A stretch of 64,000 bases of DNA from positions 62,001 through 126,000 of the forward strand of contig JBBQWQ010000005.1 in assembly GCA_038210445.1 (NCBI GenBank), read 5' to 3'. The notes beneath the pieces were generated by a model. That model saw nothing but the letters and a program-made list of their open reading frames with translations. It had not been told where the DNA came from and made no database searches. Origin of the DNA: JABFRG01 sp038210445. GTDB lineage: Bacteria > Myxococcota_A > Polyangia > Polyangiales > Polyangiaceae. The position numbers were made by a program, and so were the translations under genes. Below, in pieces: positions 7,742 to 14,957 of this stretch. Position 1 is the stretch's first letter; each line of letters starts with the position of its first letter.

Positions 7742-9349
7742 TCAGAGAAGGCGCGGCAGGACCGAGATGGTGCCGAGGGGGCTACCCGAGGGCGCAGCCG
7801 GCACCTGACAGGTGAGCCCACTGCGGCCCGTTCCCGCATAGTCGACGGCGGTCACCGGATCGCCGCCGGGGCAGAAACGTGCGTCCGAACCGCGCGCGAA
7901 GATCGCGTCGAAGGCGTCGGGCCCAGTGCGTCCGAGCACGTGAATGTATCCGGAGCCGCGGGTGAGGCACACCAGCTCTTGGGCCGCGCCGCCGTCAGCG
8001 TTTGCGAGCGTAAGCCGCGAATCGGTATGGGTGCAGAATACACCGGCAGAAGCGGGGCGGCTGGCCATGCCGAGGCGAATCTCGGTCGAGCTCGCACGGT
8101 TGCAGATGATGTCGGCCTGGCCGTCTCCGTCCACGTCGCCTGCCAGGTAGCCATTGGCATTTCGCGGGTTGCTGCAGCCGGGAAGGCCGGTGGCGGTCGC
8201 GCTGAAGAAGTTGCCGTTGCCGTCGGAGAAGCTCTTCTCCACGGTGCCGCCGGGGACGATAGACGTGTCGCAGAGCAGATCGTCGGCGCCGTCACCGTTG
8301 AAATCGGCGACGCGGGGGCGGTGGCACTGGCGCCCGGCCACGGTGGTGTCGCGGTCCACCACGCCGTTGTAGACGCGGTCGGCGGTTCCCGGGCGGGTGA
8401 CGCGCGCAAAGCTCACGCGCACGCGGTGCGTGAACGGATTCACGCAGATGAGGTCGTCGCGACCATCGCGGTTCACGTCACCGGTGACGAGGGTGTCGCT
8501 GCCCCCGCAGAAGCCCAGTACGTCGAAGTCGGTCACGTCGTCGGGCACGCCCGAGCTCGGGGTCACGTTGACCATGAGGTGCGAGGTGGAAGACGTGTGG
8601 CACAGGTGGTCCGTCTTCCCGTCGCCGTTGGCGTCCAAGGAGATGAGCCGTGCGCCGGCGTGCACGCACCACGCGATGCGGGGCGAGCAGTTGCTCTGGC
8701 TCACGGTGGGCATGGTTCCTCGCCAGGTGAGCCGCGCGCGCGCGTGCGCTTCACCCGGCAGCGGGAACGGCGGAAGCGGAGCGACGCGGGCGAAGGCCGA
8801 CATGGTAAGCCGCGCGGTGACCGTCTGCCCGCTCGATGCGTGATCGAAGCGGCAGCTGATGGGCAGCGCGGTGGGGTCGGGCAACGAAGCGGTTAGCGGA
8901 GCACCCGACCGCCGCAGGATGTCGACCTGGTTGTGGCAGATGTTCGCGCCGCTGCTGTCGAGGATATCGAGAGCGAGGGTGGAGCTGGCCTCCAGCCAGG
9001 TGGAAGGGGGCGAGCCGATGAGGCCGATGCCGGCCTCGAGCTGGGGGGTCATGGTGACCGTCGTGTTGGTGTTGCCCGCGGGGATCACCAAGGTCGACTC
9101 GCCGACCGCCGGGGGCGGATTGGAGTCGCCAACACCGACGACGTCGGCCGAAACGGAGAACGACGGGGTACGGAGCGCGAACGTTCCGCTCCGCGTGGTG
9201 CAGCTCTGCACCAGCGGGTCCGTGCGCGTTTCGACGTCTTGCGGCGCCTCGGATTCGCCGGGCTCCGAGCCTGGCGCGCCGACCTCGGGGCCAGCGCACG
9301 CGGTGAAGGCCAAGAGGCCGAGGGAGAGGATGGAGAGTTGGCTTTTCAT
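7742..9349 (-). CDS. FG-GAP/VCBS-repeat lipoprotein
   Basis: Predicted surface or periplasmic lipoprotein of 535 residues. The signal peptide ends at an FTACAG lipobox. The second half carries at least four FG-GAP/VCBS-type repeats with calcium-loop motifs (DANGDGKTD, DVNRDGRDD, DFNGDGADD, DVDGDGQAD), each followed by a Cys two to three residues later, which suggests a beta-propeller with extra disulfides. The N-terminal half (about residues 50-230) is beta-rich and unassigned. Such propellers usually bind ligands or surfaces, and no catalytic motif is visible. It stands alone: 97 bases separate it from the activator downstream, and the upstream side is the toxin-remnant region. Confidence 0.85.
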   Translation of the reverse strand: MKSQLSILSLGLLAFTACAGPEVGAPGSEPGESEAPQDVETRTDPLVQSCTTRSGTFALRTPSFSVSADVVGVGDSNPPPAVGESTLVIPAGNTNTTVTMTPQLEAGIGLIGSPPSTWLEASSTLALDILDSSGANICHNQVDILRRSGAPLTASLPDPTALPISCRFDHASSGQTVTARLTMSAFARVAPLPPFPLPGEAHARARLTWRGTMPTVSQSNCSPRIAWCVHAGARLISLDANGDGKTDHLCHTSSTSHLMVNVTPSSGVPDDVTDFDVLGFCGGSDTLVTGDVNRDGRDDLICVNPFTHRVRVSFARVTRPGTADRVYNGVVDRDTTVAGRQCHRPRVADFNGDGADDLLCDTSIVPGGTVEKSFSDGNGNFFSATATGLPGCSNPRNANGYLAGDVDGDGQADIICNRASSTEIRLGMASRPASAGVFCTHTDSRLTLANADGGAAQELVCLTRGSGYIHVLGRTGPDAFDAIFARGSDARFCPGGDPVTAVDYAGTGRSGLTCQVPAAPSGSPLGTISVLPRLL

Positions 9350-9553
9350 TTCTGCTCTTCGCTAGGGGGTAAGGCCACGAGGCGTGGGCGCGGAGAAAGC
9401 GCGCCGAGCTTCCGTGGGTTCGTTCACGCACCTCCTTGAGCACCCCGCGTACCAACTTGGTCGCGCCGGAATTTGCGCGGGATTCGCCTCGCTCGGGTGC
9501 GCAGCGCGGGTGCGCTGCTCGATCTGCGCTGCGCAAATTGCGCAACCGTCCGG

Positions 9554-9692
9554 CACCGCCGTCGCTCCCTACACCACGCCAGGCACTGCGACCACGAAGC
9601 AAACGACGTTAGCGAAGTACGTCTTCAGCTACGACGAGATGTCGCGGCCAAGCCGGATGGAGGCAAGATACCGGATGCGATGGGCCTATTGA
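9554..9692 (+). pseudogene. Rhs-repeat remnant
   Basis: One frame through this otherwise gene-poor stretch reads TTLAKYVFSYDEMSRPSRM followed by EARYRMRWAY and a stop at 9690-9692. The YxYDxxxRPxxxxA pattern is that of an Rhs/YD repeat. The open frame begins upstream in sequence that does not look coding, and it stops just before a different frame becomes coding-like, so this is best read as a decayed piece of an Rhs polymorphic toxin. Confidence 0.45.
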
Positions 9693-9913
9693 TCGAGCAG
9701 GGCAACTTCGAGGCCGTTGGTACGCAGTTCGCTGCGGAGGCGGAGGGCGCCGCCTCCCACCTTCCGGGGGTTAGGCTGCTCAACTATACTGTGAAGCCAC
9801 CAACCGGGCTGACGGTGATGTCGGCGTCTCGGGTTGTGAGTGCTCCGACCCCTCTCTCGGCACTCGTACGCTCCAACATGGGGCATGTTCAGTGCGCGTT
9901 CTGCCTCGAATAA
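9665..9913 (+). pseudogene. Degenerate Stv-like toxin C-terminus
   Basis: The frame ending at 9913 contains QGNFEAVGTQFAAEA, SHLPGVRLLNYTVKPPTGL and TPLSALVRSNMGHVQ. This matches the pattern I recall for the C-terminal Stv-type putative adhesin/toxin domain of polymorphic proteins (PNYTLxPPxGL, then LSxLLxPNMGxVxWAAC). The usual terminal WAAC is replaced by CAFC, and there is no plausible start or upstream domain in frame, only the Rhs-like remnant in another frame. It is therefore called a decayed toxin tip. A small open gene follows 13 bases after the stop with an AAAGGG ribosome binding site, the arrangement expected of toxin and immunity genes. The family name is from memory and needs a profile search. 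Confidence 0.45.
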
Positions 9914-9926
9914 AGGGCGATTTCGA

Positions 9927-10352
9927 ATGTACATCCCGGATCTGTCCCCGTACACCTATCAGAAAATTGAAGGAGCCATTGCCGTCGGATGGTTGTCTGG
10001 CGAGCACGTCTTTCACCAGGGAAGCGTGGAGCCTGAGGTGCTGGCGAAGCTATCCGCGCTCGCCGTGAACAAGTCTACGCATCGCATGCGCGGCATCCAT
10101 CGGTGCGAGTTCTGCATGGCGGAGGAAGTATTCGGCGACAGCGACGGCGTTTGCCGGATGCTCGGGGCAGCCGAGGTGTGGTTGCCGGGTTTGGGGGTCA
10201 CGTATGCGTCGCCAGACCTGATCGTCCACTATATCGGCGCGCACGGCTACCGGCCGCCACAGGTGTACCTCGACGCGGTGCGCGCCTTGGACTACGACAC
10301 GTGGGGCCCCAATGCCTACCGCGGGCGCAGTGCCCTACTGGGCCGCGAGTAA
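9927..10352 (+). CDS. Small DUF7919-like protein, possible immunity protein
   Basis: Intact 141-residue cytoplasmic protein with no signal peptide. The ATG at 9927 follows an AAAGGG ribosome binding site 13 bases after the stop of a toxin-like remnant. The sequence starts MYIPDLSPYTYQ and contains AVGWL, RGIHRCEFC and LIVHYIGAHGYRPPQVYLDAV in order, which matches a small bacterial family that I recall as DUF7919; the name is unverified. The CEFC pair may bind a metal. Its position right behind a degenerate toxin end suggests it was once, or still is, the matching immunity or accessory gene, but no function is known to me. Confidence 0.75.
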   Translation: MYIPDLSPYTYQKIEGAIAVGWLSGEHVFHQGSVEPEVLAKLSALAVNKSTHRMRGIHRCEFCMAEEVFGDSDGVCRMLGAAEVWLPGLGVTYASPDLIVHYIGAHGYRPPQVYLDAVRALDYDTWGPNAYRGRSALLGRE

Positions 10353-10376
10353 CTTGCGCGCAACAAGGCAGAGTAA

Positions 10377-10718
10377 ATGAAACCACCCCTGATCAAGTCG
10401 ACCCCAGTCGGGCTTGCCACTGTGATCGCGCTCGTCGTTGCTTGCAGCTCGAGCGCGCCATCCACCTCCGCCTCTTCGTCGTCCAGCGGCGGGCCCGGAC
10501 TCGACGGCGGCCCCACAGGCTGCCCCGTGCTCCTCGACGGTTGCTTCGCGTACGCCTGCACGTGCAAGAGCGGCCAGTCGTTCCCGCAGATATCGGGGAC
10601 AGCGCCGTCCGGCGTGTGCGAGAGCGCGGCTGCGGCGTGCGCCCGGACGTGCATGAATGTGGGGGGCGCAGCCACATTCGCCTGTGGGCCGGCGCCGGTG
10701 CTCTACCTGAAGGGTTGA
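10377..10718 (+). CDS. Truncated Cys-rich lipoprotein (copy 1)
   Basis: A 113-residue predicted lipoprotein: signal peptide ending at VVACSS, a Ser-rich linker, then a Cys-rich core (TGCPVLLDGCFAYACTCKSG, GVCESAAAACARTC). It is a shortened relative of the 172-residue lipoprotein starting at 11430. The two genes share a 246-bp ungapped segment at about 91 percent identity by eye, and this copy loses similarity exactly at base 10703, where foreign sequence adds only YLKG before a stop. The missing C-terminal half and the abrupt junction show that recombination cut the gene. The residual protein may still be exported but is probably not fully functional. Confidence 0.75.
   Translation: MKPPLIKSTPVGLATVIALVVACSSSAPSTSASSSSSGGPGLDGGPTGCPVLLDGCFAYACTCKSGQSFPQISGTAPSGVCESAAAACARTCMNVGGAATFACGPAPVLYLKG
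10458..10703. repeat. 246-bp direct repeat, left copy
   Basis: This segment matches 11499-11744 over 246 bases without gaps, with roughly 21 mismatches counted by eye (about 91 percent identity). It ends abruptly at the shared CCGGCGCCGGTGCTC. The two copies flank a toxin tip and its overlapping downstream gene. Confidence 0.9.
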
Positions 10719-10915
10719 GTCTCAATGCCGTTCGCATGGCAGACGGACGGTGGGCCGCACTGAACAATCGCACTCTTATGGTCGCGCGGATGGCGAATCT
10801 GCCGAGCGTCCACCCAGCCGACGCGGGGGATGCGGGGTTCAACAAGTACGTCGAAGATCTGGCGAATGACGGACTTCAAGCACCTCTCGAGAATGCCGTG
10901 ATACGGTGCAAGTGA
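10703..10915 (+). pseudogene. Orphan polymorphic-toxin C-terminal tip
   Basis: From the repeat junction at 10703 one frame reads LPEGLSLNAVRMADGRW, NNRTLMVARMANL and QAPLENAVIRCK to a stop at 10915. The DGxWxxLNNRTLxVARxANL...IRCK pattern resembles C-terminal toxin tips carried by Rhs and other polymorphic toxins. Only about 70 residues remain, the delivery part is missing and the fragment is joined directly to the cut lipoprotein gene. ATG codons at 10736 and 10784 could allow some translation. The stop overlaps the next ATG (TGATG), a typical toxin/immunity coupling. The specific toxin activity cannot be named from sequence alone. Confidence 0.55.
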
Positions 10916-11379
10916 TGAAGGCAAGCGGCGTGTTTACCCTTCAAAGCAAGGTCGCCGAGTCGCTCGTCGGAGCCGCGAACTCCGGCGTCGATGACGCCGG
11001 TCGGGGATACGTAAGACTACTCGTCCTACCCGCATCTGGCGTTTTCAGCGTGCTCTCTGACCGCAAGTTCCAGGTACACCGCAACCTTGCCATCGAGCTC
11101 ATTGCGATCCTTCGAATCCTTGTCGCGTGCCACAAGCGGCTAGATGGATCCGAGCCGGCACCCGCGGCGCTCTCATCCGCGTGCCTGCCGGTCGCGCGGT
11201 CCGTTGGATCGGCGCGCGACGGTCTCGTCGAGTGTTGTTTCGATGACGTTGAGGGGGTCCGAATCTCCACGGCGGTCGACGGCTCATGGCTGATCGTCCT
11301 TGACCTTGGAGTTGCGCAGCAGCTGGGTGAGGCGCTGACTGAGGAGCTGGCTCGAATCGCTGCCTGGGCTCCGCGTTGA
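10915..11379 (+). CDS. Putative immunity protein of orphan toxin tip
   Basis: Unrecognised 154-residue soluble protein. Its ATG overlaps the stop of the toxin tip in the sequence TGATG, so the two are translationally coupled as toxin and cognate immunity genes usually are. A GTG nine bases upstream is an alternative start. There is no signal peptide or membrane segment. The sequence alternates hydrophobic strands and helices (LLVLPASGVFSVL, LAIELIAILRILVACH, GSWLIVLDLGVAQQLGEAL), and the N-terminal half could form a single alpha/beta domain. The open frame has stayed intact although the toxin is truncated, as expected of an orphan immunity gene kept for protection against kin. The role is inferred from position. 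Confidence 0.65.
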   Translation: MKASGVFTLQSKVAESLVGAANSGVDDAGRGYVRLLVLPASGVFSVLSDRKFQVHRNLAIELIAILRILVACHKRLDGSEPAPAALSSACLPVARSVGSARDGLVECCFDDVEGVRISTAVDGSWLIVLDLGVAQQLGEALTEELARIAAWAPR

Positions 11380-11429
11380 GTCCGACAACGCGTCGTCGAC
11401 ACTGAGTTGACCACATTTAAGGGTGAAAC

Positions 11430-11948
11430 GTGACCTCAGCAAAAGTTCCTAGTCTGGCCTCGCTTGTTCTGGTGGGCATCGCATGCACCTCGACCACCCC
11501 ATCCACCTCCGCCTCTTCGTCGTCCAGCGGCAGCACTGGGACCGACGGCGGCCCCACAGGCTGCCCCGTGCTCCTCGACGGATGCTTCGCGTACGCCTGC
11601 ACGTGCAAGAGCGGCCAGTCGTTCCCGCAGATATCGGGGACGGCGCCATCGGGGGTGTGCGAGGGCGCGGCTGCAGCGTGCGCCCGCACCTGCGTGAACG
11701 TGGGGGGCGCGGCCACTTTCGCGTGTGGGCCGGCGCCGGTGCTCAAGGACGCCGGGTCCGACGTGGCGCCCAGGCCCCAGTGCATGGCTGGATTCTGCAA
11801 CTTCTTTGCGACGGTCACCTGCAAGGACAGCTCTGCGATCTATTCACTCGACAGCGAGTGTCCCGACTCGGGCCTGTGTCCCTACGTCGCTGACGAGGCC
11901 GAGGCCAAGTGCGTTGACCATGGCGGCGTCGAGAGCCACTCGCCGTAG
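11430..11948 (+). CDS. Cys-rich lipoprotein (copy 2, full length)
   Basis: Predicted 172-residue lipoprotein. The GTG start has an AAGGGTG ribosome binding site. The signal peptide ends at VGIACTS, followed by a Ser/Thr linker and a Cys-rich domain with the same core as copy 1 (TGCPVLLDGCFAYACTCKSG) plus a second Cys-rich half (CMAGFCNFFATVTC, ECPDSGLCPYVADEAEAKC). Even Cys spacing points to disulfides in the periplasm or on the surface. No function is known to me. The gene at 11968 is a more distant paralog, so this was a tandem family before the toxin cassette split off copy 1. Confidence 0.8.
   Translation: MTSAKVPSLASLVLVGIACTSTTPSTSASSSSSGSTGTDGGPTGCPVLLDGCFAYACTCKSGQSFPQISGTAPSGVCEGAAAACARTCVNVGGAATFACGPAPVLKDAGSDVAPRPQCMAGFCNFFATVTCKDSSAIYSLDSECPDSGLCPYVADEAEAKCVDHGGVESHSP
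11499..11744. repeat. 246-bp direct repeat, right copy
   Basis: Right-hand copy of the segment at 10458-10703, inside the intact lipoprotein gene. Similarity ends at 11744, where this copy continues into its own coding sequence while the left copy continues into the toxin tip. Confidence 0.9.
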
Positions 11949-11967
11949 CCGCCTGGAGCCCTCCTTC

Positions 11968-12519
11968 ATGAATACCCGAACGATCGCGACCCTCTCCCTC
12001 CTCGCCACCGCCGCACTCCTCGCATGCAGCAGCGGGGGCTCTTCCACTTCTTCCTCTTCCGGCGCAGCCTCCGGTGCAGACGCCGGTGATGCAGCGCCAA
12101 AGCCCAGCAACCCATTGGGATGTCCATTCGACCCCACCGACGGCTGTCCCTACTACTACTGCGCGTGCCAGGCCGGAACCGCGACCGCGATATCGCCGTC
12201 GGGTCGCAACGGCGTGTGCCTGGGACCCGAGGCCACCTGCGCCGACTTCTGCCGCCGCGAGCAGACGCCGTCGCCGGCCACCGAGTTTCGTTGCGGGCTC
12301 GACCCTCGCCCGCCCGTCGTCGATGCAGGTTTGCCCCGCGGCAGCGCGGGAGGCCCGTGCCTCGCCGGTGACGTCTGCAGCGAGCGCGACTTCGCCAACT
12401 GCGCCGACCTCACCGTGCAACTGATGCGAAGCGTGTGCCCCGCCTCCGGCGTTTGCCCGACGAAAGACCAAGCGGAGGCCGCCGCCTGCGCCACCCACGG
12501 CGGTCCGCAGCGCATCTGA
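11968..12519 (+). CDS. Cys-rich lipoprotein (copy 3, divergent)
   Basis: Predicted 183-residue lipoprotein. The ATG at 11968 has GGAG upstream and gives a signal peptide ending at LLACSS, then a Ser/Gly/Ala linker. The Cys pattern (LGCPFDPTDGCPYYYCACQAG, GVCLGPEATCADFC, ERDFANCADL, SVCPASGVC) parallels the two genes upstream, but the sequence has diverged strongly, so it is an older duplicate. It lies 19 bases after copy 2 on the same strand and is probably co-transcribed with it. The function is unknown; a disulfide-stabilised extracytoplasmic binding domain is the most that can be said. Confidence 0.8.
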   Translation: MNTRTIATLSLLATAALLACSSGGSSTSSSSGAASGADAGDAAPKPSNPLGCPFDPTDGCPYYYCACQAGTATAISPSGRNGVCLGPEATCADFCRREQTPSPATEFRCGLDPRPPVVDAGLPRGSAGGPCLAGDVCSERDFANCADLTVQLMRSVCPASGVCPTKDQAEAAACATHGGPQRI

Positions 12520-12561
12520 GCGCCCGGCGTGCTGCGGTTTGCGTGCTAGTCTTCAGTGGCC

Positions 12562-13161
12562 ATGAGCGTCGCCAAGAAGGTGGCCATCACCTACGCAGAG
12601 TACGTCGCACGCGAAGCTGGCAGCGACGTGCGTCACGAATTCATTGATGGCGAAGTCTTCGCCATGGCGGGCGGCACCCCCGAGCACTCCGCGCTCATCG
12701 CTGCTGTCACCATGGCCCTCGGATCGCTGCGCGGGAGCCCATGCCGCGCCTTCGTGACCAATCTTCGGACGCGCATTCGCGCGGACGAGCACGGACCCGA
12801 CGTGGGGACCTACCCCGACATCGCCATCGTCTGCGGTCCGGCGCTCCGCGATTCCGAGGACCCCATCGCCATCGTGAACCCCACCGTGATCATCGAGGTG
12901 CTCTCAAACTCCACCGAGGCCTACGATCGCAACGGCAAGTTCAAGCACTACAAGCGCCTCGAGTCGCTCCGCGAGTACGTGCTCGTGTCCCAGCACCGCC
13001 CGTACATCGAGCGCTTCGCCAAGGTCGACGGCGTCTGGGGAGCACCCGATAGCGCCGGACCGGGTGAGCGCATCGCGCTGTCGTCGGCAGCGGCGGTCCT
13101 GGACGTGAGCGAGATCTTCGAAGGTCTCGTCGCACCCGACGGCCGCGTCCACGTGGGGTAG
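12562..13161 (+). CDS. Uma2-family (DUF820) PD-(D/E)XK nuclease-like protein
   Basis: Predicted 199-residue protein of the Uma2/DUF820 family, which has a PD-(D/E)XK nuclease fold and is often found in many copies per genome without a known role. The family marks are an N-terminal YAEYV helix, EFIDGEVFAMAGG, a central PDIAIV strand carrying the first acidic residue, VIIEVLSNST carrying the second, and FKHYKRLESLREYVLV. The ATG at 12562 is preferred to a GTG six bases earlier. It stands alone between the lipoprotein family and the tol-pal promoter. Given the toxin remnants nearby, a mobile or defence-related origin is possible but not shown. Confidence 0.88.
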   Translation: MSVAKKVAITYAEYVAREAGSDVRHEFIDGEVFAMAGGTPEHSALIAAVTMALGSLRGSPCRAFVTNLRTRIRADEHGPDVGTYPDIAIVCGPALRDSEDPIAIVNPTVIIEVLSNSTEAYDRNGKFKHYKRLESLREYVLVSQHRPYIERFAKVDGVWGAPDSAGPGERIALSSAAAVLDVSEIFEGLVAPDGRVHVG

Positions 13162-13189
13162 GGCCGGCGACTGTCGATGTGGGGCGTTC

Positions 13190-13217
13190 TTGCGCATATA
13201 GTTTGAGCACATACTAT
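13190..13217 (+). promoter_or_regulatory. Candidate promoter of the pal-tol operon
   Basis: TTGCGC (13190-13195) and TACTAT (13212-13217) are separated by 16 bases in an AT-rich pocket 44 bases before the pal start. This fits a vegetative sigma-70-type promoter. It is the only obvious one before the five-gene run. Confidence 0.55.
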
Positions 13218-13260
13218 CTACTGCTGGCCTGTAGGGAAGTCGGGGTGTAGAACCTAGGCC

Positions 13261-13806
13261 ATGCACAAGAACACGCTTTTGGCCTTGCTCCTCCCCGCGG
13301 TTTCGGTGCTCGTCGCGTGTGGCGGTAGCCCGCCGCCCCCGGCGAAGACTGCGGAGACCACGCCCACCAATACGTCGGCGAAGACCGACGACCCGAAGGC
13401 CGTCGAAGCGGCAGTCCAGTCCTCGCCCACCGCCAGCGCCGTGAACATCGACCCGGCCATCACCAAGGCCTGTGGCTTGGGCGCCGCCGAAACGTACTTC
13501 GCCTTCGACTCGGCGCGGCCGCGTCCGGAAGACGGCAAGATCCTCGAGAAGGTCGCCACTTGCTTCGCCAGCGGTCCGCTCAAGGGGCGCACCCTCAAGC
13601 TGGTGGGGCACAGCGATCCCCGCGGCACCGACGAGTACAACATGACGCTCGGTCTCGCCCGCGCCGACTCCGTAGGCAACTACGTGAAGACCCACGGGCT
13701 GCCCGAGAAGCAGGTGCAGACTTCGTCGCGCGGCAAGCTCGACGCTTCCGGCACCGACGAGCCGAGCTGGGCCAAGGACCGCCGCGTCGACCTCGCTCTG
13801 GAATGA
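13261..13806 (+). CDS. pal: Peptidoglycan-associated lipoprotein, OmpA-type
   Basis: Predicted outer-membrane lipoprotein of the Tol-Pal system, 181 residues. The signal peptide ends at VLVACGG. After a Pro/Thr linker comes an OmpA C-terminal domain (about residues 70-181) with ETYFAFDSA at the start, GHSDPRGTDEYNMTLGLARA (the peptidoglycan-binding core, with Asp and Arg that contact diaminopimelate) and DRRVDLAL at the end. It anchors the outer membrane to the cell wall during envelope constriction. It is first in the operon, unlike the common order with pal last, and its stop overlaps the tolQ start (ATGA). Confidence 0.95.
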   Translation: MHKNTLLALLLPAVSVLVACGGSPPPPAKTAETTPTNTSAKTDDPKAVEAAVQSSPTASAVNIDPAITKACGLGAAETYFAFDSARPRPEDGKILEKVATCFASGPLKGRTLKLVGHSDPRGTDEYNMTLGLARADSVGNYVKTHGLPEKQVQTSSRGKLDASGTDEPSWAKDRRVDLALE

Positions 13807-14531
13807 TGCGCATGGAGACGCCCGCCCCGACCATTACCCTCGATCCGCTCGCGCTGCTCGTGAGTGCGACGCTCCCGGTGAAGATCACCGTGGGCATCCT
13901 GGTGCTCGCCTCCACCTTCGTGTGGGCGGTCGCCGCGCTCAAGAGCTTGCAGCTTCGTAGCCTTCGGGCGCGCGAAGCGGAGTTCGAGGCCGAGGCGGCC
14001 CAGGCCCAAAGCGCGCTCGAGCTCCACAACGCGTCTCGCCGCCATCCGTCGGCGGCGGGCGCCCGCGTGGTGACGGCGCTCGCCACGCGTCCACCGGGCT
14101 CCTCGGCGGAGCGCCTGGGCGCCGTGGCCGAGCGGGCCATCGTGGCCGAACGTCAGCGCGCCAGTGCGCTGGTAACGCCGCTTGGCACCATCGCCTCGGT
14201 CTCGCCGTTCGTGGGCCTCTTCGGCACGGTATACGGCATCATGGACGCATTCGTGCGCATCGGCGCCGAGAAGAGCGCGTCGCTCCCGGTGGTGGCCCCG
14301 GCCATTGGCGAGGCGCTGCTCACCACTGCCATCGGCCTCGCCTGCGCCATTCCCGCGGTGGTCATCTACAACGCCATCGACAAGCGCATTGGCGACTACC
14401 TCGAGGAGCTCGAAGCCAGCGCCGGCGAGTGGGTTTCGCTCTTCGGTGCCGCCCAGCCGCAAGTGCAGCGGCAAGACGCTGCCTTTCCCCTGGTGTCGCA
14501 GACCGCCGCGCGCCACCCCGCGGTGCGGTGA
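13803..14531 (+). CDS. tolQ: TolQ/ExbB-type proton channel subunit
   Basis: Predicted inner-membrane component of the Tol motor, 242 residues. There are three hydrophobic segments at about residues 20-42, 125-147 and 165-187. The family core LGTIASVSPFVGLFGTVYGI and the segment IGEALLTTAIGLACAIPAVVIYN are present. TolQ forms the channel around TolR that converts the proton gradient into movement of TolA. The start overlaps pal (ATGA); ATG codons at 13806 and 13812 are alternatives. TolR follows after three bases. Confidence 0.94.
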   Translation: MMRMETPAPTITLDPLALLVSATLPVKITVGILVLASTFVWAVAALKSLQLRSLRAREAEFEAEAAQAQSALELHNASRRHPSAAGARVVTALATRPPGSSAERLGAVAERAIVAERQRASALVTPLGTIASVSPFVGLFGTVYGIMDAFVRIGAEKSASLPVVAPAIGEALLTTAIGLACAIPAVVIYNAIDKRIGDYLEELEASAGEWVSLFGAAQPQVQRQDAAFPLVSQTAARHPAVR

Positions 14532-14534
14532 GCG

Positions 14535-14957
14535 GTGGCGGGCGCTATCAAGCGAGGTGGGCGTAGCCGCCGCGGCATGGTGGAGATCAACATGACGCCG
14601 CTGGTCGACGTCATGCTGGTGCTCCTGGTGGTGTTCATGGTGGCAGCTCCGTTGCTCGCCACCGGCGTACCGCTGCAGCTGCCGCAGTCGAGGGCTGCGG
14701 CCACGCCCATCGACAACAAGCCGCTGGTGCTCAGCATCACCGTCGAGGGCAAGCTATTCCTCGACGAGAACGACGTCACCGCCGATCTTCGCAAGGGCCT
14801 CGCCGCCGAGCCGCGCATCGCCCAGGGGGTGCCGCTCTACGTGCGGGCCGATCGCGACGCTCGCTACGGCCTGGTGGCCCGCGCCATCGCCGAGGTGCGC
14901 GGCGCCGGCGTCACCGCGGTCACGCTGCTGGTGGAGCCCGAGGCCGGCAAGCCATGA
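14535..14957 (+). CDS. tolR: TolR/ExbD-type motor subunit
   Basis: Predicted 140-residue inner-membrane protein with one N-terminal membrane helix and a periplasmic domain. The helix carries the proton-path Asp in MTPLVDVMLVLLVVFMV, the hallmark of TolR/ExbD. The periplasmic part (LVLSITVEGKLFLDENDV, LYVRADRDARYGLVARAIAEV) is the usual ExbD fold. It starts with GTG three bases after tolQ and overlaps the next gene by four bases (ATGA). With TolQ it should form the proton-driven unit that energises the TonB/TolA-like protein downstream. Confidence 0.94.
   Translation: MAGAIKRGGRSRRGMVEINMTPLVDVMLVLLVVFMVAAPLLATGVPLQLPQSRAAATPIDNKPLVLSITVEGKLFLDENDVTADLRKGLAAEPRIAQGVPLYVRADRDARYGLVARAIAEVRGAGVTAVTLLVEPEAGKP

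Noticed and set aside
9530..9544. 7-1-7 inverted repeat TGCGCAA-A-TTGCGCA
   Set aside because: It has operator-like geometry but no intact gene near enough on either side; it sits in the toxin-remnant region.
10458..11744. CRISPR or transposon interpretation of the direct repeats
   Set aside because: The repeats are 246-bp lipoprotein segments with only two copies and no terminal inverted repeats or transposase gene.
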